Shown in pieces: positions 59,004-64,000 of a stretch of DNA of 64,000 bases; within the stretch, counting starts at the first letter, position 1, and each line of letters opens with the position of its first letter. Under the pieces are notes generated by a model. The model did no database searches and was not told the origin of the DNA. It was given only the letters and a program-made list of their open reading frames with translations. The DNA lies in the NCBI RefSeq assembly GCF_022012415.1, contig NZ_JAKLTR010000019.1, positions 61,261 to 125,260 of the forward strand, read 5' to 3'. The position numbers and the translations under genes are program-made. This DNA is from Terrimonas ginsenosidimutans (GTDB lineage Bacteria; Bacteroidota; Bacteroidia; Chitinophagales; Chitinophagaceae).

Positions 59004-61820
59004 ATGCCCCACCGTTTATCCGCTTGTGCATTGTTGCTTGTCATAGCTTCTTCGTTACACGCCCAACGTTTTGGCGGAACCCCGCCCGGAATAAACTGGA
59101 AACAGATCAGTACAGATACCATTCGGGTGATATACCCGGAAGGTTTGGATAGCCAGGCGCAGCGTGTCGCAACCCTTGCGCATTACCAGGCTTCCCAAAA
59201 AGAGGCTTCACTGGGTGAGCAGATCCATAAGATCAACGTAGTGCTGCAAAATCAGACGACGGTTGCAAACGGATATGTCGGACTGGGGCCATACCGCAGC
59301 GAATTTTACCTGACACCCTCTCTGAATAATTTCAACCTTGGAAGCCTGTCCTGGGTAGATCAGCTTGCCATCCATGAATTCCGGCATGTGGAGCAGTTCA
59401 ACAATTTCAGGAATGGCTGGAGCAAAGTATTCTACCGGCTGTTTGGCGAAGAAGGCCTCGCACTTGCAGTGAATGCGTCAGTACCCGATTGGTTTTTCGA
59501 AGGTGATGCGGTTTATAATGAGACCGTGTTATCCAAACAGGGACGTGGCCGTTTGCCCCTGTTCCTGAATGCGTACCCGGCATTGTGGAATGCCGGTAAA
59601 AAGTATTCCTGGATGAAACTGCGTAACGGTTCCATGAAAGATTATGTTCCGGATCATTATGATCTCGGGTATCTGCTCGTAAATTATGGATACGAAAAAT
59701 ATGGCCTTGATTTCTGGAAGAAAATAACGCAGGATGCCTCCGCTTTCAAAGGTATTTTTTATCCCTTCCAGAAAGCCATTAAAAAGCAGACGGGTCTTTC
59801 TTATGAAGCATTCCGTAATGCGGCATTTGATTATTATAAAAACAATCCGTCTACAGGGAAGGCTTCGTCCGGGGCTGGCGAAGCACCGGCGTTGCAGCTG
59901 GATAAGAATGTAGTGAAGGACCGCCTTTATCCCTATGTGATCTCTGCTGATTCAGTCTTGTACCTGGAGAAAGCTTACAATAAACGGCCCGCGTTTTTTA
60001 TAAAGGACAAAGATGGAACGCATTTGCTGGGCATCAGGGATATTGCAACCAACGATCAGTATTCTTATCGTAATGGAAAGATCGTTTATGCCGCGTATGA
60101 AAATGATCCGCGCTGGCGCTGGCGCGATTACAGCGTGATCAAGGTAATGGATATTAACGATCGTACACAGCAGACCATCACGCATAAAACAAGATATTTC
60201 TCCCCGGATATTTCACCTTCGGGTGATAAGATCGTAACTGTTTATGCCGGGATCGATGGCCGCAGTGAGCTGCATATCCTGGATGCCGTTTCCGGCGAAA
60301 AACAAACAGTGATCAATGCTGCGGATATCAGCCTGTTCACTGATCCGAAATTTATTTCAGGAGATTCAATCATCAGTGCCGTCCGCCTTAATGACGGAAG
60401 AATGACGCTGGCTGTTTCTTCAGTTTCTTCAGGAAGTTCGGCTAGATTGCTCCCTCCCTCCTTTAATGTGATCGGTTTTCCCTGGGTAAATGATGGAACG
60501 GTTTATTTCAGCGCATCTTTCGAGGGAAAGGATCATGTCTTTTGTTTTAAGATGACTGATAAAAAGGTGTACAGGATCACCAACTGGCCATTGGGAAATT
60601 ATTTTGCCAATGCAGGTTCGGGTAAGATCGCCTGGTCTTCGTTTACCGCCGACGGTTTTCAACTGCAGCAGGCTGATGAAAGTTCACTTTCGAAAGAACT
60701 GGTTACCGAAGCAGCGGTAGAAACATTAAGACCTGCCTACCCGGTTGCCCACGCCGGTTCGATCACTGAAATAGTGCCGGGTGAATTACCGTCCCGCTAT
60801 TTCCCTGTAAGCAGGTATCGGAAAGGGACCAGGCTGATCAATTTTCATAGCTGGCGACCTTACTATGAAGATCCTGAGTTCAGTTTCTCTCTCTACGGCG
60901 AAAATGTGCTGAATACATTGCAGACCCAGTTGTATTACCTGTATAATGAAAATGACAGAACGAGTGCCGTTGGGGCAAGCGCAACTTTTGCGCAATGGTT
61001 TCCCTATCTGAGCATCGGAACCCAGTATACTTTTAACCGCAGTGCCGTGATCGATAATAAGAAAAAGGAATGGGCACAACTGGATTCAAGGGCGGGGATA
61101 AGCATCCCTTTATCCTGGACCAGCGGGAAAACGTTCAAACAGTTGACCGCAGGTACGAACTACTTCTACCGGAATGATTTCAATCGCGGTTTTTATAAGG
61201 ATTCATTTGCACAGAATAACTTCAGCTATCTGCATCATTACCTGCAATGGTCCCAGCAGGTAGAAACAGCCGTGCAGCATATCTATCCAAGATTGGGATA
61301 CCGTCTGTCCGCTGAATATCGTCATGCAGTGACGAAATATGATAGCTGGCAGTTCCTGGGTGGCGGATCGTTATATCTCCCCGGAGTGGCTCCATCTCAC
61401 AGTGTTGTTCTGACCGGAAGCTTTCAGCAAACCGATACGCTGAATACATTGTTTGGCAACAGGGTGGCCTATGCCAGAGGGTATAATGAAGCGTATTTTT
61501 CAAGGATGTGGCGGACTTCTGTTAATTATCATTTGCCATTGATCTATCCTGACTGGGGTTTTGCAAATATTCTGTATATCAAAAGGATCAGGGGCAACGG
61601 ATTTTATGACCTTATGAAAGTGTATTCAAGGGATAAAACTGCCACCGCAGATCAGCGCAGTGTGGGAGGGGAAGTATTTTTTGATACAAAGTGGTGGAAC
61701 CAGTATGAACTGACATTTGGATTCAGGGTGAGTCATTTACTTGACATGGATTTTTATACAAGGAGATCGGGCGCAACGGTGTTTGAGTTTATCATGCCGG
61801 TGTCGATCTTCCCGAGATAA
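59004..61820 (+). CDS. Predicted zinc metallopeptidase with beta-propeller and outer-membrane barrel
   Basis: 938 residues. Signal peptide ends SSLHAQ. Residues 25-270 form a gluzincin-like domain: HEFRHVEQF gives His124, Glu125 and His128, and Glu166 in WFFEGDAVYNE is the expected third zinc ligand; Asp219-Tyr in DHYDLGYLLVNYGY is also typical. Residues about 300-610 resemble a TolB/WD40-like propeller (YSYRNGKIVYAAYENDPRWR, SPDISPSGDKIVTVYAG). The last 320 residues are amphipathic strands with aromatic ends, finishing EFIMPVSIFPR, as in outer-membrane barrels. A surface or periplasm-facing protease tethered to its own barrel is suggested. Confidence 0.75.
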   Translation: MPHRLSACALLLVIASSLHAQRFGGTPPGINWKQISTDTIRVIYPEGLDSQAQRVATLAHYQASQKEASLGEQIHKINVVLQNQTTVANGYVGLGPYRSEFYLTPSLNNFNLGSLSWVDQLAIHEFRHVEQFNNFRNGWSKVFYRLFGEEGLALAVNASVPDWFFEGDAVYNETVLSKQGRGRLPLFLNAYPALWNAGKKYSWMKLRNGSMKDYVPDHYDLGYLLVNYGYEKYGLDFWKKITQDASAFKGIFYPFQKAIKKQTGLSYEAFRNAAFDYYKNNPSTGKASSGAGEAPALQLDKNVVKDRLYPYVISADSVLYLEKAYNKRPAFFIKDKDGTHLLGIRDIATNDQYSYRNGKIVYAAYENDPRWRWRDYSVIKVMDINDRTQQTITHKTRYFSPDISPSGDKIVTVYAGIDGRSELHILDAVSGEKQTVINAADISLFTDPKFISGDSIISAVRLNDGRMTLAVSSVSSGSSARLLPPSFNVIGFPWVNDGTVYFSASFEGKDHVFCFKMTDKKVYRITNWPLGNYFANAGSGKIAWSSFTADGFQLQQADESSLSKELVTEAAVETLRPAYPVAHAGSITEIVPGELPSRYFPVSRYRKGTRLINFHSWRPYYEDPEFSFSLYGENVLNTLQTQLYYLYNENDRTSAVGASATFAQWFPYLSIGTQYTFNRSAVIDNKKKEWAQLDSRAGISIPLSWTSGKTFKQLTAGTNYFYRNDFNRGFYKDSFAQNNFSYLHHYLQWSQQVETAVQHIYPRLGYRLSAEYRHAVTKYDSWQFLGGGSLYLPGVAPSHSVVLTGSFQQTDTLNTLFGNRVAYARGYNEAYFSRMWRTSVNYHLPLIYPDWGFANILYIKRIRGNGFYDLMKVYSRDKTATADQRSVGGEVFFDTKWWNQYELTFGFRVSHLLDMDFYTRRSGATVFEFIMPVSIFPR

Positions 61821-61938
61821 TGCGAACCTGCTTACTTCATTCTTTTTATAAAGTCAGCGGGCCTGCCTGGTTCGCTTTACCGGCGACATTTGTCAGGGAC
61901 TGTTCCAGACTTTGTTTATATTTTGTTCAACTGGTAAA

Positions 61939-61980
61939 AGCAAAGAGCCCGCGCATACACGCGGGCTCTTTGCTTTATTG
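61939..61980. terminator. Bidirectional terminator between the metallopeptidase and acyl-CoA-binding genes
   Basis: Perfect 15-bp arms AGCAAAGAGCCCGCG (61939-61953) and its complement (61960-61974), loop CATACA, with T-rich ends on both strands. Confidence 0.92.
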
Positions 61981-61990
61981 GTGAGTTTGG

Positions 61991-62248
61991 TCAATCTTTC
62001 AGTTTGTTCACCAGTGCAACATATTCTTCCATGGCGGCCTCTTTCGTTTTGCCTTTCAGGGAAGACCATGCTTCGTATTTTGCCTTGTTTACGAAGTCGA
62101 ATGGATTGGAAGGCGGGTCAGTGTTGACATCACCTTCGGTGCCCTGTTTGTACAGGGAATAAAGCTGCAGCAGCACTTCATTGGATGGCTTTTCAGAGAG
62201 CGATTTGCTGTCGGCGGCTGCTTTTTCGAATTGTTCTTTCAGTTCCAT
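61991..62248 (-). CDS. Acyl-CoA-binding protein
   Basis: 85 residues, the standard ACBP four-helix fold. Family marks: QLYSLYKQGTEGDVNTDPP and AKYEAWSSLKGKTKEAAMEEYV, with Tyr and Lys that contact the CoA moiety. It binds medium- and long-chain acyl-CoA in the cytosol. ACBP is mainly eukaryotic but occurs in Bacteroidota. It starts 25 nt after the PafA stop, so the two are co-transcribed although their compartments differ. Confidence 0.95.
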   Translation of the reverse strand: MELKEQFEKAAADSKSLSEKPSNEVLLQLYSLYKQGTEGDVNTDPPSNPFDFVNKAKYEAWSSLKGKTKEAAMEEYVALVNKLKD

Positions 62249-62272
62249 AGTTAAGTTATTTTATGATTGCAG

Positions 62273-63895
62273 TTATTTAGTAATTTCTTCAACAACATGT
62301 CCCACATTTCCGTTTGGCATTTGTATGTGGAGCAGGGCGGCGACGGTTGGGGCAAAATCTGTCATGTGGGTTTCCCGATTGGTTTTGCCGGGTTTTATTT
62401 TCCAGCCAAACCATACCATGGGGATATGTGCATCGTACGGGTTCCATGTGCCGTGCGTGGTTCCTTTATAGCCGCCATCAAACCATTGTGGCATGAAGAC
62501 GAACTGGATGTCTCCGGAAAGTTTCTGATTGTATCCGTTCATCACCCGTTCTTTGATCGTCGAAGGAAGCGTTGTCTCCGCAAGTTCATGCAGATCGAAT
62601 GCGCTCATGATAGCCGGGTGCTGGCTCAGTTCTTTGATCGCCCATTTTTTGAGATCATCCTGGTCTACCTTTGCTGTTTCCAGCGCAGCATAGTTCAGGT
62701 AAAGCTGGTAGTTCATTACCGTCTCAATAGCATTTTTCACACCAAACTTCTTCTCCGCATTTTCATTCAGCCATTTCCTGATCTCTGCGTCGTCAAAGGC
62801 ACCGGCAGGAATATTGTGCTCTTTCATAAAGTTAGGTACGTGGGCTGCACCATGATCAGCAGTGAGGAATACCAGGTATTGCCCTTTGCCAAGCTTTGCG
62901 TCAAGCATTGTGTAAAATGCAGCAAGCTCTTTATCAAAACGCAGATAGGTATCTTCGACCTCTATCGAGTTTGGTCCGAATGCGTGACCAACGTAGTCAG
63001 TAGAAGAGAAACTTACCGCAAGAAAATCTGTAACACCTCTCTGTCCGAGTTTTTCTCCATCAATGGCTGCTTTTGCCAGATCGAAGGTGAAAGTGTTGCC
63101 GTATGGTGTTCCGCGGAATGCTTCGTATTTATTACCGGTAATGGAAGCGGTAGTATGAGGGAAGGTGTTATCCTCTCCTGTCAGGTTTGATTCATACGGT
63201 TTATTGTCTTCCGTGCTTTGCTTATAAGTTTCGATTGGGTAAAGCGTGTTCCAGTTCTGCGCCAGGTACTGATCGGGTAGTTTTTTATCGTTCACTTTTT
63301 TTACCCAGTCAGGCAGTTCGTTCATATAATAGGTGCTGGTGATCCAGCCGCCGGTGCTGTTATCGAACCAGTAAGCAGCGTTGGCGGAATGTCCTGCCGG
63401 CAGGATCGCGCCACGGTCTTTCAGCGCAATACCAATGCTTTTACTGTTGAAGTTTGTTGCGAGACGAAGTTCATCGGTAATGGTAGTAGTCCACATATTA
63501 CGCGGAGACATTTTACCGGCAGAAGAGGTACTTCCAACGGATCTCACCGTGGTGTCTTCAGCGCAATACCAGCTTCTTTTAATATCGCGGCGATACCAGC
63601 TATTACCGATAATGCCATTGATAGCGGGAACAGATCCTGTGTAAACCGACGTGTGCCCTGCCGCGGTATAGGTTGGCGTATAAGGAATAAATGCATTTTC
63701 GCAGCTGAAGCCCTGCGTCAGCATACGTTTGAAACCATCAGGAGAGTAGCGGTCGTAATAACGGTAAAGGTAATCCCACCGCATCTGGTCAACCACGATG
63801 CCTACCACCAGTTTTGGTCTTTGTAAAGTCTGGGCAGGAAGCGTGTGGGCAGAAAGAAAAAAAGCAGAAATAATCAGCGTCTTTAACCTGTGCAT
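62273..63895 (-). CDS. pafA: Alkaline phosphatase PafA-type
   Basis: 540 residues from the ATG at 63895, chosen because TACTTTTG lies 18 nt upstream. Signal peptide ends HTLPAQ. Alkaline-phosphatase superfamily monoesterase of the PafA branch: VVGIVVDQMRWDYLYRY with metal ligand Asp36, NAFIPYTPTYTAAGHTSVYTGS with nucleophile Thr77 (by alignment), SFSSTDYVGHAFGPNS and FLTADHGAAHVPNF for the second metal, and TTHGTWNPYDAHIPMVWFG with the late His. Acts in the periplasm on phosphate monoesters; PafA homologues are often expressed regardless of phosphate. Confidence 0.94.
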   Translation of the reverse strand: MHRLKTLIISAFFLSAHTLPAQTLQRPKLVVGIVVDQMRWDYLYRYYDRYSPDGFKRMLTQGFSCENAFIPYTPTYTAAGHTSVYTGSVPAINGIIGNSWYRRDIKRSWYCAEDTTVRSVGSTSSAGKMSPRNMWTTTITDELRLATNFNSKSIGIALKDRGAILPAGHSANAAYWFDNSTGGWITSTYYMNELPDWVKKVNDKKLPDQYLAQNWNTLYPIETYKQSTEDNKPYESNLTGEDNTFPHTTASITGNKYEAFRGTPYGNTFTFDLAKAAIDGEKLGQRGVTDFLAVSFSSTDYVGHAFGPNSIEVEDTYLRFDKELAAFYTMLDAKLGKGQYLVFLTADHGAAHVPNFMKEHNIPAGAFDDAEIRKWLNENAEKKFGVKNAIETVMNYQLYLNYAALETAKVDQDDLKKWAIKELSQHPAIMSAFDLHELAETTLPSTIKERVMNGYNQKLSGDIQFVFMPQWFDGGYKGTTHGTWNPYDAHIPMVWFGWKIKPGKTNRETHMTDFAPTVAALLHIQMPNGNVGHVVEEITK

Positions 63896-63913
63896 ACGTA
63901 ATACTGTTTTGCA

Positions 63914-63921
63914 CAAAAGTA
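63914..63921 (-). promoter_or_regulatory. -7 box of pafA
   Basis: TACTTTTG on the minus strand, 18 nt before the ATG. Confidence 0.55.
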
Positions 63922-64000
63922 GGGGATTGTGAGATAGTTAGGCGGTCGTAATGGAAAGGTAATATGTGGGTTGGAGCAAAGTTTTACGGTTTAAAGGCTT

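Noticed and set aside
62267..63190. 307-codon open frame antisense to pafA
   Set aside because: Shadow of PafA; composition rich in Cys, Phe and Val without domain or start context.

Overview
The window reads as chromosomal DNA of a Bacteroidota bacterium, most likely Chitinophagaceae or a close relative. The supports are: start-proximal promoters of the Bacteroidota type (TAnnTTTG at -7, in the best cases TTTG or TTTC 19 nt upstream), an Oar-like TonB-dependent receptor, type IX secretion C-terminal tails, PafA phosphatase, TamB, fused RibBA, a SDR-type threonine dehydrogenase, and paired LytS/LytTR and 7TMR-DISM kinases. No rRNA, tRNA, CRISPR array, prophage or intact transposase was seen. 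Most genes are housekeeping or envelope genes in short operons.

Layout. 1-4.6 kb: end of an Mrp/ApbC gene, a PaiB-like flavoprotein, an atypical SDR and kynureninase, then pyrF. 4.6-9.2 kb: a YciI-like lipoprotein, a four-helix membrane protein with a TPR secreted protein, and an unknown signal-anchored protein. 9.4-16 kb: LytS/LytTR pair, glutaryl-CoA dehydrogenase, shikimate kinase with DUF423, and an orphan 7TMR-DISM kinase. 16-24.6 kb: ftsK, lolA-like, kdsA with a membrane protein, threonine dehydrogenase, a ~1 kb non-coding block, then acylphosphatase, free Met-sulfoxide reductase and DinB-like genes. 24.6-32.1 kb: gamma-glutamyltransferase, a large LmbE-type deacetylase, two tiny membrane proteins plus a sodium:solute symporter, and a DUF2911 protein. 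32.3-39.8 kb: an ECF sigma factor with an unusual anti-sigma/TonB protein, divergent from a vWA surface protein and three proteins ending in type IX sorting tails. 39.9-47.4 kb: xerD, a lipoprotein, a YkgJ cysteine-cluster protein, yraN, manA, a DUF6580 membrane protein, rnhA and an acyl-CoA carboxylase beta subunit. 47.7-64 kb: Oar-like receptor, ribBA, tamB, isoaspartyl peptidase, a zincin/propeller/barrel protein, acyl-CoA-binding protein and PafA.

Two things stand out. First, at least 14 intergenic gaps hold long imperfect palindromes whose arms are built from short reiterated words (for example GCAAAGGAC, AAAAGTAAAA, GGACAACGG, CGCGAATAAA, GATGACC, GAGGTTT). The word differs from place to place while the architecture stays the same. 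Many sit between convergent genes, several act as plausible terminators, and some supply the last codons and stop of the neighbouring gene. Second, the 32.3-39.8 kb cluster combines sigma/anti-sigma control with proteins that all carry regulatory-like Ig domains or pieces resembling a TonB-receptor plug but no barrel. The block at 22.15-23.1 kb, with terminal inverted repeats of about 75 bp and an adjacent promoter that opens onto no ORF, is the best candidate for an undescribed non-coding element.
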